DNA from: JAZDJP01 sp043803805
Lineage (GTDB): Bacteria; Planctomycetota; JAZDJP01
Length of the DNA: 64,000 nucleotides
Direction: 5' to 3'
Assembly (NCBI GenBank): GCA_043803805.1
Contig: JAZDJP010000098.1
Location: 1 to 64,000 of the forward strand
Shown here: one piece after another, positions 37,287 through 46,360 of the stretch
How the letters are laid out: each line of letters opens with the position of its first letter
Numbering within the stretch: position 1 is the first letter of the stretch
Notes under the pieces: model-generated
Seen by the model: the letters and a program-made list of their open reading frames with translations, nothing else
Told to the model about the DNA's origin: nothing
Databases searched by the model: none
Program-made: the position numbers and the translations under genes

Positions 37287-38470
37287 GGCTCCCCTCCCGA
37301 TAAATGAGTTCCGCGGAAAGTGGAATGATGGCATGGGCCGACGGGGGAGTCAATGGGAAAAGACATCCCCGCCCGGAGATATTCCCGCACCGACGGCGTC
37401 TGCATTTCCCCCAGCGGGCAGATCCGCCGGATGCCACATCCGGCGAGAATAACCGCCGTCCCCGCCACCCGCGACGGAGACACCGCCATCCCGGCCGAGG
37501 AGAGCTGGTTCTTCCACCCGGCGAGGGCCCGGGGCAGTTCCGCAAGCCGGCGGATGGGCCGGACGACAATGAAACGCTGGCGGCAGGTTTCCCCGAATCG
37601 GGAATCCGCCGAGGCGACGACGGTCCAGGAAACACCGTCCCCCGCAAAAACACGCCCCCCCCGCGCCATGTGCCCGGCCCGTCCGGCATGAACCGACACC
37701 GCCTCCCCCGGCGACACACGCCCCCGGGGAATCCGCCGGTGGAATGCCGCCAAGGCCGTCGCCAGCAACCGCGCGAACGCGAGCGTCTCCCGGAATCCCC
37801 CCTCCACGTAAACGGCGTGTGGCGAAAAACACCCCTCCTGGTCATAAAGGGAAATATCCCGGGCCGCCCGGCGGGCGGTTTCCAATCGGATATTATCCTT
37901 CGTGACGATAGCCACCCCCACCCGGTGGCCGAAACCCAAAAATGGAATCCCCCGGGGGACACGCCGGCGGACGGCCGCGACGCTGGCGTCATCCCCATGA
38001 ACCACCACGGCGTCGGCACTCCTGAAGACGAGGTCGTCCATCTCCCCCCGTTCCCACCGGGCGACCGCGAGACGCCGCCCGAGCGCCGGATCCGCCTCCG
38101 CGACGGCGCGGGAGAAGAGCGCCGGCATCACCGGATCCCGGGCGCTCGCCTTCGCCAGGTTCACGGCCCCGGCCGCGAGTCCCGACAGAAGACTGAACAG
38201 GGAGGCGGGAAAGACATTTCCGGGCAGGATATGAACCAGAAGGGGCGGCTCTCCCGCGGGCGTCCGCCAGGGGACGCGCGGGACAAGGGGCGCCAGCGTC
38301 CGGGCCGTCCAGCTCCGGAAGACGATGTCGAGCGTCTCCCGGACCATCTCCCGGCTGAATCCGGAGACCGCCGGCAGGTCGCGCTCCGCCCGGCGTCGGA
38401 CCGGGTCCGCCGGATCGGTAAACCGCCGGCAGGCGCGGGCCAGAATGTCAGTCACGCGTTTCGGTGACAT
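37283..38470 (-). CDS. luxC: LuxC-type acyl-CoA/acyl-protein reductase
   Basis: 395 aa from ATG 38470, which overlaps the luxE end by 23 nt. An aldehyde-dehydrogenase-superfamily fatty acid reductase: HILPGNVFP near residue 80, and the catalytic cysteine Cys214 in YDQEGCFSPH. LuxC accepts the acyl group from LuxE on this cysteine and reduces it with NADPH to a fatty aldehyde. No luciferase genes (luxAB) are nearby, so bioluminescence is not implied. The aldehyde would be available to the aminotransferase at 39572. The last two codons overlap the start of the outer-membrane barrel gene. Confidence 0.85.
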   Translation of the reverse strand: MSPKRVTDILARACRRFTDPADPVRRRAERDLPAVSGFSREMVRETLDIVFRSWTARTLAPLVPRVPWRTPAGEPPLLVHILPGNVFPASLFSLLSGLAAGAVNLAKASARDPVMPALFSRAVAEADPALGRRLAVARWERGEMDDLVFRSADAVVVHGDDASVAAVRRRVPRGIPFLGFGHRVGVAIVTKDNIRLETARRAARDISLYDQEGCFSPHAVYVEGGFRETLAFARLLATALAAFHRRIPRGRVSPGEAVSVHAGRAGHMARGGRVFAGDGVSWTVVASADSRFGETCRQRFIVVRPIRRLAELPRALAGWKNQLSSAGMAVSPSRVAGTAVILAGCGIRRICPLGEMQTPSVREYLRAGMSFPIDSPVGPCHHSTFRGTHLSGGEP

Positions 38471-39581
38471 ATCCCTCCGCCGCAAGCGAACATCCCCGGG
38501 GCCCGGCCCCGGACGCGCGCCCGAACACCTCCAGCCCGTTCCCGGTCAGCCGCCCGAGATCCCCCGTGAGCAACGCCGCCACCGATCCGCGGTTGGCGAG
38601 ATCCACATGCTTGAGCAAACCCGTCCGCCCGGGCGGCAGAGGAGCGAGCGTCTCCGGGTGAAGCGCCTCCGTCCGGACCCAGGGGGGAATCGCCTTGGCG
38701 CGGACCGGACGGAGCCCCGCGTGGGCCCGGCGCAGATTCCCATCGTAAAACTGACTCCCCATCTCCGTCATGCCGTATTCGTTCACGATAAAATTTTCGG
38801 GGACGCCGAAAATTTTATGCAATCCGGAATACAATTCTCCCGGGGAGAGTTCCCGCGAACGGCCCTTGTATCCCCCCGTTTCCATGATCCGGCTTCCCGG
38901 CGGAAGCCGGAACCGCAGGCCATCCCCCGCGCAAAAGTTCCGAAAATGAACGAAGGAAAATGCCGTCCCGAGAATCATGACGGATTTCCGTCCGCGGGAA
39001 ATCCGGCGCAAAACCCCGGCGAGACGACCCGCCTCGACCGCGCCCTCCCGGACAAACCAGGGATTCGTCATCCCCGGGGGAAACCGTCCCAGCCGCCGAC
39101 GAACGGTGTCCAGCATGTGAACAAGCGACGAATGCGGGGCGGCGCCGGGCGCGGGCGCGAGGAACACCATCGCCATCCGCCCGCCCTCGGGCAAAAGGTG
39201 GGCCTGAAAATTCGGGAGGAGCGACGCCTCGTAGAGCGCGGTGGTGTCGAGGGAAAGGCGCCCCGGGCGCCGGCCGGTCGTGCCGCTCGTCTCGAAGACC
39301 CGGACGGTTTCCCCCGGAGGAAACGCCGCCAGGCGCGCCGTTTTGAAGACGTCCGTGGGGATGGCGGGGATGTCCCGCCAGGTCCTCGCGCCGTCCGGCG
39401 TCACCCCGAACCCGTCGCAGAACCGCCGGTAGGGCCGGTTGAAACGATACTGATGGGCGAAAAGCGCGAGGGCGAGAGAATCGAATTCCCCGTCGGGCAG
39501 GGGACGATCCACCCCGCGCCGGAAGACGGCCCGGAGCCGCCGATCGAGTTCCCGCGCGCATGCCTGACGGGTTAATCCCAT
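38448..39581 (-). CDS. luxE: LuxE-type acyl-protein synthetase (fatty acid-activating)
   Basis: 377 aa from ATG 39581, inside the end of the aminotransferase gene. An adenylate-forming enzyme: VFETSGTTGRRPG is the phosphate-binding loop and VNEYGMTEMGSQFYD the second core motif. Cys364 near the C-terminus (PRGCSLAAEGY) fits the cysteine on which LuxE carries the acyl group. It activates a fatty acid with ATP to acyl-AMP and loads it onto itself for delivery to LuxC. The two genes overlap, so they should form the usual LuxEC complex. Fatty-acid chain length cannot be predicted. Confidence 0.85.
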   Translation of the reverse strand: MGLTRQACARELDRRLRAVFRRGVDRPLPDGEFDSLALALFAHQYRFNRPYRRFCDGFGVTPDGARTWRDIPAIPTDVFKTARLAAFPPGETVRVFETSGTTGRRPGRLSLDTTALYEASLLPNFQAHLLPEGGRMAMVFLAPAPGAAPHSSLVHMLDTVRRRLGRFPPGMTNPWFVREGAVEAGRLAGVLRRISRGRKSVMILGTAFSFVHFRNFCAGDGLRFRLPPGSRIMETGGYKGRSRELSPGELYSGLHKIFGVPENFIVNEYGMTEMGSQFYDGNLRRAHAGLRPVRAKAIPPWVRTEALHPETLAPLPPGRTGLLKHVDLANRGSVAALLTGDLGRLTGNGLEVFGRASGAGPRGCSLAAEGYVTETRD

Positions 39582-40849
39582 GCGGCCAGGACCTCGTCCA
39601 ATGTCCGGAGAACGAACGCCATCTCCCGTTTGCTGATCACGAGCGGCGGCGAGAACGTGAGGACGTTCCGATGGACGCCGCCGACGGGAAGAATCACCCC
39701 CCGGCGGAGCATCGCCGCCGAGACCGCCCCGGCGATTTCCGGCACGGGACGTCCCCGGACGTCCACGATATCCAGCCCCCAAAAGAGGCCCCGGCCGTGC
39801 GCCGCCCCGGCGACGCGATGCCGCCGGGAGACCGACGCAAGCCCCCGGCCCAGCGCCGCGCCCCGCGTCCGGCTCCGCGCCACAAGACGTTCCCGGCGGA
39901 GCGTCTCCAGAACCGCAAGGGCCATGGCGCAACCCAGGGGGTTTCCGAGGAACGTACTCGTGTGGAGCGCCTCATGTTTGAATTGTCCCCACACCGCCAT
40001 GACGCCCGGCCGGCCGATGCAGGCCGACACGGGGAATCCGCCGCCGAGGGCCTTCCCCACGCAGAGCAGATCCGGAACGACGTTTTCCTCCCCGACGGCG
40101 AACATCCGCCCGGTCCGGCCGAAGCCGGTCCAGATTTCATCCGCGATGAACATCACGCCGCGCCGGCGGCAAAGGGCCGCCAGTCCGCGCATGAAACCCC
40201 GGGGCGGCACGACCACGCCCCCGCGCCCCTGGATCGGCTCGACAATCACCGCCCCCACCCGGCGGTCCCGCCGGAGAATCCGCTCCACGGCGACGAGATC
40301 GCCGAACGGCGCAAACGTCGCGAATCCGCCCAGTTGTTTCTCAAAAGGCCGCCGGAAATAATCCATCCCGGTGACGGCCAGCGCACCGTGCCCAAGGCCG
40401 TGGTAGGATCCCTCGAAGGCCAGGACGCCGGAACGGCCCGTGACAAGGAACGCCGTCTTCAGGGCCGTTTCGACGGCCTCGGCTCCCGTCGAGGAGAAGA
40501 AGACACGGCCGCGATTCGGCGAGATCCGCGAGAGCGCCGCCGCCAGGCGCGCCTTCGTCTCGCCGGGATGGACATCCCCCATCCCGTGGATGAGCCGGGA
40601 GGACTGGCCGGCGATGGCCCGCCGGACCGCCGGATGCCCGTGACCGACCGAGGCGACGCCGAACCCGGCCGCAAGATCGAGGCACCGGTTGCCGTCCGCG
40701 TCCCACACGTTCGCCCCGCGGGCCCGCGCCCAGACGATCGCCGGCGCGCCGGGCCCGCCCTGGAAACCGGGGGACTCATGCCGGGCGAGATCGGAAAGAA
40801 TCCCGCGGGACTTCGGACCGGGAATGAACGTCAGGAGGCGGGGAAGCAT
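39572..40849 (-). CDS. Class III (omega-type) PLP aminotransferase
   Basis: 425 aa. Fold-type I class III aminotransferase: STGAEAVETALKTA (cofactor phosphate cup), FEGSYHGLGHGAL, FIADEIWTGFGRTG (PLP ring Asp) and the Schiff-base lysine in LLCVGKALGGGFP. This class transfers amino groups to or from aldehydes and omega-amino compounds. It overlaps luxE, so its likely partner is the fatty aldehyde made by LuxC, giving a long-chain amine or running in reverse; this is inference from context. It starts 36 nt after the ymdB stop and may share its transcript. Confidence 0.85.
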   Translation of the reverse strand: MLPRLLTFIPGPKSRGILSDLARHESPGFQGGPGAPAIVWARARGANVWDADGNRCLDLAAGFGVASVGHGHPAVRRAIAGQSSRLIHGMGDVHPGETKARLAAALSRISPNRGRVFFSSTGAEAVETALKTAFLVTGRSGVLAFEGSYHGLGHGALAVTGMDYFRRPFEKQLGGFATFAPFGDLVAVERILRRDRRVGAVIVEPIQGRGGVVVPPRGFMRGLAALCRRRGVMFIADEIWTGFGRTGRMFAVGEENVVPDLLCVGKALGGGFPVSACIGRPGVMAVWGQFKHEALHTSTFLGNPLGCAMALAVLETLRRERLVARSRTRGAALGRGLASVSRRHRVAGAAHGRGLFWGLDIVDVRGRPVPEIAGAVSAAMLRRGVILPVGGVHRNVLTFSPPLVISKREMAFVLRTLDEVLAAWD

Positions 40850-40884
40850 GGGATGTCACATCGGTCGGGATCGCCAACCCTCGG

Positions 40885-41667
40885 TTAGACGGAAATCTGG
40901 ACCCGCTTGATATCCACCGCCCGGCCCGTATCCACATCAATCGTGGCCACCGCCCCGGAGATCCTCACGTCCTTTTCGGCGACATCGAAGGGCGACGGCA
41001 TGTGCGTGGTGAACGCCTTGAGGACGCGGTCCACCCGCCGGCCGAGGACCGATTCGTGCGGCCCCGTCATTCCGACGTCCGTGATGTTGGCCGTCCCGCC
41101 GGGGAGGATGCGTTCGTCGGCCGTCGCCACGTGGGTGTGCGTCCCGAAGACGAGACTCACCCTCCCGTCCAGGTACCATCCTATCGCGATCTTTTCAGAG
41201 GTGGCCTCGGCATGCATGTCCACGATGATGACACGCGTTCCCGCCATCTTCGACAGGCAGTCGTCCACCGCGGTAAAGGGGCATTCAATCGGGTCCATGA
41301 ACACCCGCCCCTGGAGGTTAATGACGCCGATGCTGAGCGTTCCGTCCACCTTGAAGATCCCCGCGCCGCGTCCCGCTGCCGCCGGGGGATAGTTCGCCGG
41401 CCGGAGCAGACGCGGCTCCTTGTGGATGACCTCCATGATCTCCTTGCGGCGGTAGACGTGGTCGCCGGTCGTGACGACGTCCACGCCGCTTTCGAGGAAA
41501 TCCCGGAGAAGGTCCGGGGTGATGCCGGACCCCGCCGCCGCGTTCTCGCCGTTGGCAACGACGAAATTAATATTTTCGGATTTCCGGTACCCGGGCAGAG
41601 CGGTTTTCAGGGCATCCCGCCCGGGCCGGCCCACCACGTCGCCGATAACCATCACGCGAATCTGCAT
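40885..41667 (-). CDS. ymdB: YmdB-family metallophosphoesterase
   Basis: 260 aa. VMVIGDVVGRPGRDAL and VVANGENAAAGSGIT open the fold, with VVTTGDHVY, DMHAEATSEK and GTHTHVATAD supplying metal ligands. This is the TIGR00282/YmdB family, a cyclic-nucleotide and RNA-linked phosphodiesterase group. It sits directly downstream of rny, a pairing conserved in many bacteria and linked to RNA turnover. The 110-nt gap to rny is mostly an inverted repeat (41676-41772). Confidence 0.92.
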   Translation of the reverse strand: MQIRVMVIGDVVGRPGRDALKTALPGYRKSENINFVVANGENAAAGSGITPDLLRDFLESGVDVVTTGDHVYRRKEIMEVIHKEPRLLRPANYPPAAAGRGAGIFKVDGTLSIGVINLQGRVFMDPIECPFTAVDDCLSKMAGTRVIIVDMHAEATSEKIAIGWYLDGRVSLVFGTHTHVATADERILPGGTANITDVGMTGPHESVLGRRVDRVLKAFTTHMPSPFDVAEKDVRISGAVATIDVDTGRAVDIKRVQISV

Positions 41668-41675
41668 ATCAATTC

Positions 41676-41772
41676 CGAATTTCGATTGCCGAATGTCGAA
41701 TGACCGTCAAACAACCCCCGGCCACCGAACTCCGGATATTCGACATTCGGAATTCGACATTCGACATCTCAT
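41676..41772. repeat. CGAATGTCGAAT-type inverted repeat
   Basis: TTGCCGAATGTCGAATGACC pairs with GGATATTCGACATTCGG, followed by another ATTCGACATTCGAC. Fills the rny-ymdB gap. A looser relative lies at 50474-50582. Confidence 0.65.
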
Positions 41773-41777
41773 CCGTT

Positions 41778-43343
41778 CTATTTCGCATATTCCACCGCCC
41801 GTGTCTCGCGGATGACCGTCACCTTGATCTGCCCCGGGAACTGGAGATCGCGCTCCACCTGGTTGGCGGTGTCCCGCGCCAGCTTTTTCATCTGATCGTC
41901 GGAGACCTTGTCCGCCGCCACGATGATGCGCAACTCCCGCCCCGCCTGGATGGCGTAGGCGTTGACCACCCCCTGCTGCTGGGTGGCGATGGCCTCGAGG
42001 GATTCCATGCGCTTGACGTATTTCTCGTAGGACTCGCGCCGGGCTCCCGGCCGCGCGCCGGAGAGGGCGTCCGCCGCCTGAACGATGATCGGATAGAGGC
42101 TCTTCGGCTCCACCTCCTCGTGATGGGCGGCGATGGCGTTGACGACAATATCCTTTTCGCCGTGGCGCTTGGCCAGATCCGCGCCGATGAGCGGATGTCC
42201 GCCCTCCATCTCGTGATCGAGCGCCTTCCCGATGTCGTGAAGAAGGCCGCACCGCCGGGCCAGGTTCGCGTCGAGCCCCAGTTCCCCGGCGATATTCCCC
42301 GCGATGAACCCGACCTCGATCGAGTGCTTCAGGATGTTCTGACTGTAACTCGTCCGGAACCGGAGCCGCCCGAGGGTGCTCACGATTTTCGGGTGGACGC
42401 CGGTGACGTTAAGCTCGTAGACGGCCTGCTCGCCGGCCTCCTGGATGGCCTGCTCGACCTCCTTGCGCGTGGCCTCGACGACCTCCTCGATGCGGGCCGG
42501 GTGGATCCGGCCGTCCAGAACGAGTTTTTCGAGGGCGCGCCGGGCGATCTCGCGCCGGATCCCGTCGAAGGAGGAGATGACGACCATGCCGGGGGTGTCG
42601 TCCACGATGACGTCCACGCCCGTGGCGAGCTCGAACGCCCGGATGTTCCGTCCCTCGCGGCCGATGATGCGGCCCTTCATGTCGTCGTTCGGAAGCTGAA
42701 GCGAGGAAACGACGCTCTCCGTCGCGATGTCGGCCGCGTAACGCTGGATGGCCGTGGCGAGAATGTGTTTGGCCTTTTTCTCGGAAGTGTCCTTGGCGAT
42801 CTCCTGGTATTTCGTGATCATCGCCGCGGTCTCGCTCTCGAGCTCGCCCTCGAGATGCTTCATGATCATCTGCGTGGCGTCCTCCTTCGATATCCCCGCC
42901 ACCTTGAGGAGGACCTGCTTTTCCTCCTCGAGTTTCTGAATGAGAAGGGCCTCCTTGCCCTGAAGCTCCTTCTGCTTGTCGGAAATCCCCATCTCAGCGC
43001 GCTCGAGGTACTTTTCCTTCTTGGCGATGACATCCATCTTCCGGTCGAACTCGTCCTCGCGCTTGAGAACACGCTTCTCCTGGCTCTTCAGCTCCTGACG
43101 GGACTCCGCCATCTCCTTCTCAAGCCCCTCCCGCCGGCGAAGGATTTCGTCCTTCAGTTTCACCTCCATCTCGCGGTGGAGGCGCTCCCCCTCTCCGCGA
43201 ACGGCGGCGAGGCGGTCCTGAAGCTCCTTCTCCCGACGCGACCGGTCCGCCTCCGCGCGGCGCTTTTGAAGCACAATGCCGACGGCGAAGGCCGCCCCGG
43301 CGGCGGCGAGAAGAAGCCCGTAGAACAACGGGTTGTCGAACAT
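41778..43343 (-). CDS. rny: Ribonuclease Y
   Basis: 521 aa from ATG 43343 (GGAGG 5 nt upstream). An N-terminal membrane anchor (YGLLLAAAGAAFAVGIVLQ) is followed by a long charged coiled coil (about 25-200), a KH domain (GRIIGREGRNIRAFE) and an HD domain (HSIEVGFIAGN, LLHDIGKALDHE, AHHEEVEPKSLYP). It is a membrane-bound endoribonuclease initiating mRNA decay. Full length and intact. The upstream region contains a hairpin and a possible 22-codon leader frame (43405-43473). Confidence 0.96.
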   Translation of the reverse strand: MFDNPLFYGLLLAAAGAAFAVGIVLQKRRAEADRSRREKELQDRLAAVRGEGERLHREMEVKLKDEILRRREGLEKEMAESRQELKSQEKRVLKREDEFDRKMDVIAKKEKYLERAEMGISDKQKELQGKEALLIQKLEEEKQVLLKVAGISKEDATQMIMKHLEGELESETAAMITKYQEIAKDTSEKKAKHILATAIQRYAADIATESVVSSLQLPNDDMKGRIIGREGRNIRAFELATGVDVIVDDTPGMVVISSFDGIRREIARRALEKLVLDGRIHPARIEEVVEATRKEVEQAIQEAGEQAVYELNVTGVHPKIVSTLGRLRFRTSYSQNILKHSIEVGFIAGNIAGELGLDANLARRCGLLHDIGKALDHEMEGGHPLIGADLAKRHGEKDIVVNAIAAHHEEVEPKSLYPIIVQAADALSGARPGARRESYEKYVKRMESLEAIATQQQGVVNAYAIQAGRELRIIVAADKVSDDQMKKLARDTANQVERDLQFPGQIKVTVIRETRAVEYAK

Positions 43344-43404
43344 GATCCCCCTCCCTGGGGGAAGGGATGTCACGGAGGGAAACGCGCCGAAAGACGCGCC
43401 GCGT

Positions 43405-43473
43405 CTAGAACGCGACGCGGCGGGAACGGACCATGGGCGCGCGGGAGGGCCGCGGGGAATCGTCACGTCCCAC
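43405..43473 (-). CDS. Possible short leader peptide upstream of rny
   Basis: GTG 43473 is preceded by AAGGAGG 6 nt away, an excellent ribosome-binding site, and opens a 22-codon frame (GRDDSPRPSRAPMVRSRRVA) ending at TAG 43405. Its end overlaps a hairpin (CGCCGCGTC/GACGCGGCG, about 43399-43424) 60 nt before rny. Arg/Pro/Ser-rich, no family. Translation could influence the hairpin and therefore rny. The rest of 43474-43669 shows no gene. Confidence 0.3.
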   Translation of the reverse strand: MGRDDSPRPSRAPMVRSRRVAF

Positions 43474-43669
43474 GGGAAACCTCCTTCGCCAAATCCCCGG
43501 ACGGGGTTGATACATCAATGAAATCCGGGCCCATCATGCCCATCGAATTCCTGTTGAATCCGTTCCGTATTCCGCTCACGGCTGAATCGCTTCCCTTCGA
43601 AAACCTTCCCCCGGTTTGCCTGTCTGTACAGTCCCTACGTCCGCCATCTTACCGTCCACGGCACCCCTG

Positions 43670-45133
43670 TCAACTCCTGACATTCCGGGGCAACGGCGAC
43701 ATCACCCGCCCGCGGCTGCCGGCATGGGTGTATTCCACCTTCTCCACCGCGCCATCCGGCCTCACCCGGTAGGGCTCCCCCTTCCCGGGGTGGGGGAAAT
43801 ACCGTCCCTGGATGTCAATGAGAAGTTCGACAATCTTCTCGACCTTCGCGGCCCCTGCATCCTCCCGCGGAACCAGGTCCAGGAGGCCGTCCTCCTTCCG
43901 CACGAGGACATGGCGCCCCCGTGGAGAGGCGTAGGCCACCACATAATGTTCGTAATTCTTGAAATAGGCATCCGCGTCCAGATGGCAAAGATCCTCCCCC
44001 ACACACTCGAACAGCTCGCTGCCGATGACCTGGTAGGCCTTGCCGGAGGACGCCAGGGGTTCCGTCGTGACGAACCGGTCCGGGCTGTGGGTGAGAAGAA
44101 TACGCCCCGCCTTGAGGTGAACGATGTCCTTGTAGTCGGTGTGCACGATACTGCGCTTGTCGGCGACATCGTGGATGACCACGGCATTTTTGTAAGCCTC
44201 GAGGGCCGCGGCGAGGCGCTCCCGGCTCCAGGCCCGTTCGATGTAGTGGTTGATGTCCCCGATGATGACATGCCGCCCGCGGAATTCGTCCTCGCCCATC
44301 CCGAGTTTTTGAGGAAGTTTCGCGCCGGCCATCTCCTCCCAGAGCGCCGGGTCGTAGTGGGTGTCCGAACTGAAGACGAGGGTGTCCTTCCCCGTCGAGA
44401 ACTTCACCCCGATGGTCGGCGGCCCGTGCCAGATGGGCGCCTTGATAGCCTCGATCTTGAGCCCCGCCTCGCGGTCGAAGAACGGATTCGGATCCGCCTC
44501 GTAGAAACGGCGGTCCGCGAAATCGTAGAAGCTCTCGGGCTCCACCCATTCGCCGGTGGTCTCGTCGCGAAGGAGCATCCGCGGACGGTTGGCCTCGGGA
44601 TTGATGACCACCTTCGCCCGATCCGGCGGGACGACCTCTCCGCGCGAATCCACCACCCGCCAGACGGGCCCCTCCTCGCCGGGCTTCCTCACGGACATAA
44701 GACGGTAGCGGCTCCGCGGCCCCATGACGACCGGGTCCACAAAGAACCGGTACGGAATCTCAACGACGCGCTTCGAATCCGCGGAGAGACTGCGCTCGAG
44801 GGCGCCCTTGGAGTTCTTCTCGAACTCGTCGTGGATGGCCTCCGTCGTGATGAGCCGCACCCGGTCGTTGATGCCCGGGGTGTACCGTTTGAAAAGGGCC
44901 ATGTCGGTGAACCACCGGCGATGATCCTCGTGGGAGTGCGTCCCGACGATGCCGCGGACCTTTTTGATTCCCTCCACCCCGAGAAGCTGGAAGACGGGCG
45001 CCCCGCAGTCCACCAGGTATCGCGCCCCGCGGACGGTGACCTGATAGCCGATGCTCCGGCCGATCATGGAGAAAGGGCCGGCGTCGCCGATCACGTCCAC
45101 CCGGATGCCGTCGTGTTTCACAGTCGCGTCCAT
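43670..45133 (-). CDS. Metallo-beta-lactamase-fold protein
   Basis: 487 aa from ATG 45133 (GAGGAG 6 nt upstream, lying just after the HD-GYP stop). An MBL fold is indicated by IVGTHSHEDHRRWF (the HxHxDH metal motif), an LVDCGAP strand and later FSSDTHYDP, IIGDINHY and LLTHSPDR histidines and aspartates. It is longer than typical MBL hydrolases, with an extra roughly 120-residue insert after residue 80 and a 90-residue C-terminal extension. Substrate unknown. It is the last gene of an operon with an SH3-domain protein and an HD-GYP protein. Confidence 0.75.
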   Translation of the reverse strand: MDATVKHDGIRVDVIGDAGPFSMIGRSIGYQVTVRGARYLVDCGAPVFQLLGVEGIKKVRGIVGTHSHEDHRRWFTDMALFKRYTPGINDRVRLITTEAIHDEFEKNSKGALERSLSADSKRVVEIPYRFFVDPVVMGPRSRYRLMSVRKPGEEGPVWRVVDSRGEVVPPDRAKVVINPEANRPRMLLRDETTGEWVEPESFYDFADRRFYEADPNPFFDREAGLKIEAIKAPIWHGPPTIGVKFSTGKDTLVFSSDTHYDPALWEEMAGAKLPQKLGMGEDEFRGRHVIIGDINHYIERAWSRERLAAALEAYKNAVVIHDVADKRSIVHTDYKDIVHLKAGRILLTHSPDRFVTTEPLASSGKAYQVIGSELFECVGEDLCHLDADAYFKNYEHYVVAYASPRGRHVLVRKEDGLLDLVPREDAGAAKVEKIVELLIDIQGRYFPHPGKGEPYRVRPDGAVEKVEYTHAGSRGRVMSPLPRNVRS

Positions 45134-45143
45134 GGCCGGCTCC

Positions 45144-46289
45144 TCATGTTGCCGCGGGCACGGCCGGGGCAGGGGCCGGGGCAACGAGAATCCCGCGCCG
45201 GGCCACCACCTGTTTCAGGGCCGCGACCACCACGGGATCAAACTCCCGCGTGTTCTCAAGAATTCCAAACGCCTTCTCGCTCGTCCATGCCTTCTTGTAG
45301 GGGCGGTCGTAGGCGGTGAGGGCGTCGAAAACGTCCACCACCGCGAGGATGCGGGCGGGGACCGGCATCCGATCCCCCGCGATTTTCAAGGGATACCCCG
45401 ACCCGTCCATCCGTTCATGATGCGCCCCCGCCACATCCACCACCCCCCGGAGGTCCCGCGGGAAATAAACCTGATTCAGGATGTCGCGCGTCCGGGCGAC
45501 ATGCCCCTGGACCTCCTGCCGCTCCTCGGGGGTGAACTGGCCGGCCTTGAGGAGCACCGCGTCCCGGACCCCGATCTTCCCCACATCGTGAAGGGACGCC
45601 GCGATGTCCAGGACGCGCCGTTCCCCTGCCGCAAGCCCCATCTCCTCCGCCACAAGCGTCGCATACTTCCCCACCCGGTCGGAGTGCCCGGCCGTGACGG
45701 GATCGCGCGCGTCCACCGCGGCGGCAAGACTCCGGATGAGGCTTTGAAGAAGTTTCTCCCGCTCCTCATAGAGCGAGGCATTCTCGATGGCCACGGCCGC
45801 ATGGGCGGAGAAGGCCGTGAACAGGGCGATGTCGGACTCGGTGAAGGCCCCGTTCCTCTTGTTCAGGACCTGAAGCACCCCCACCACACGCCCCTCGTGG
45901 GTGACGAGAGGCCCGCAAAGGACGTTGCGTGTCTGGAAACCCGACTTTTCGTCCCACTGGCGGTCGAAACGGGAATCGGCGTAGGCGTCCGGGATGTTGA
46001 CCAGATCCCGGGACATCGCGACATGCCCCGCGATGCCGTGGTCGGCGGGAAGACGGATCTCCTTCACCTCCATCCCCAGGGCGATGCGGCTGACGAGCTC
46101 CCGGCGGTCCTCATCGTAGAGGTAAAGGGTGCACCGCTCGGCGTCCATGACGGTGCTTGTGTCGCGAACGATGAGATCCAGAAGCCTCCCCAGATCCTTC
46201 TCCGCGACCATGGCCGTGGAGATCTCGAGAAGGAGCCTCAGATCCCTCGTCAGCCCCGAGATGATAACCGTCTTGCCCCGTTCGATCAT
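45144..46289 (-). CDS. GAF-HD-GYP cyclic di-GMP phosphodiesterase-type protein
   Basis: 381 aa from ATG 46289; a TTG at 46301 is also in frame. An N-terminal GAF domain (about 15-165, with DAERCTLYLYDEDRRELVS) precedes an HD-GYP domain (about 180-365): GHSDRVGKYA, LHDVGKIGV (HD) and HHERMDGSGYP (GYP). HD-GYP proteins hydrolyse cyclic di-GMP to pGpG or GMP using metal ions. The GAF is related to those in redox or nucleotide sensors. Flanked by the SH3 and MBL genes in the same operon. Counterpart of the GGDEF enzyme at 10775-11842. Confidence 0.92.
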   Translation of the reverse strand: MIERGKTVIISGLTRDLRLLLEISTAMVAEKDLGRLLDLIVRDTSTVMDAERCTLYLYDEDRRELVSRIALGMEVKEIRLPADHGIAGHVAMSRDLVNIPDAYADSRFDRQWDEKSGFQTRNVLCGPLVTHEGRVVGVLQVLNKRNGAFTESDIALFTAFSAHAAVAIENASLYEEREKLLQSLIRSLAAAVDARDPVTAGHSDRVGKYATLVAEEMGLAAGERRVLDIAASLHDVGKIGVRDAVLLKAGQFTPEERQEVQGHVARTRDILNQVYFPRDLRGVVDVAGAHHERMDGSGYPLKIAGDRMPVPARILAVVDVFDALTAYDRPYKKAWTSEKAFGILENTREFDPVVVAALKQVVARRGILVAPAPAPAVPAAT

Positions 46290-46360
46290 GTGCGGCGCCA
46301 ACGCGACATTCCCGCGGCGCTTCCGGCGCGGGAAATTCCGGTCTGGAGCCGGGCGGTCCG

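Noticed and set aside
37283..39581. Bioluminescence operon (lux)
   Set aside because: luxC and luxE are present but luxA, luxB and luxD are absent, and the context is an aminotransferase and a barrel protein.
41676..41772. CRISPR-like repeats (repeated CGACATTCG units)
   Set aside because: Copies are too short, irregularly spaced and form a single inverted repeat; no spacers and no cas genes.
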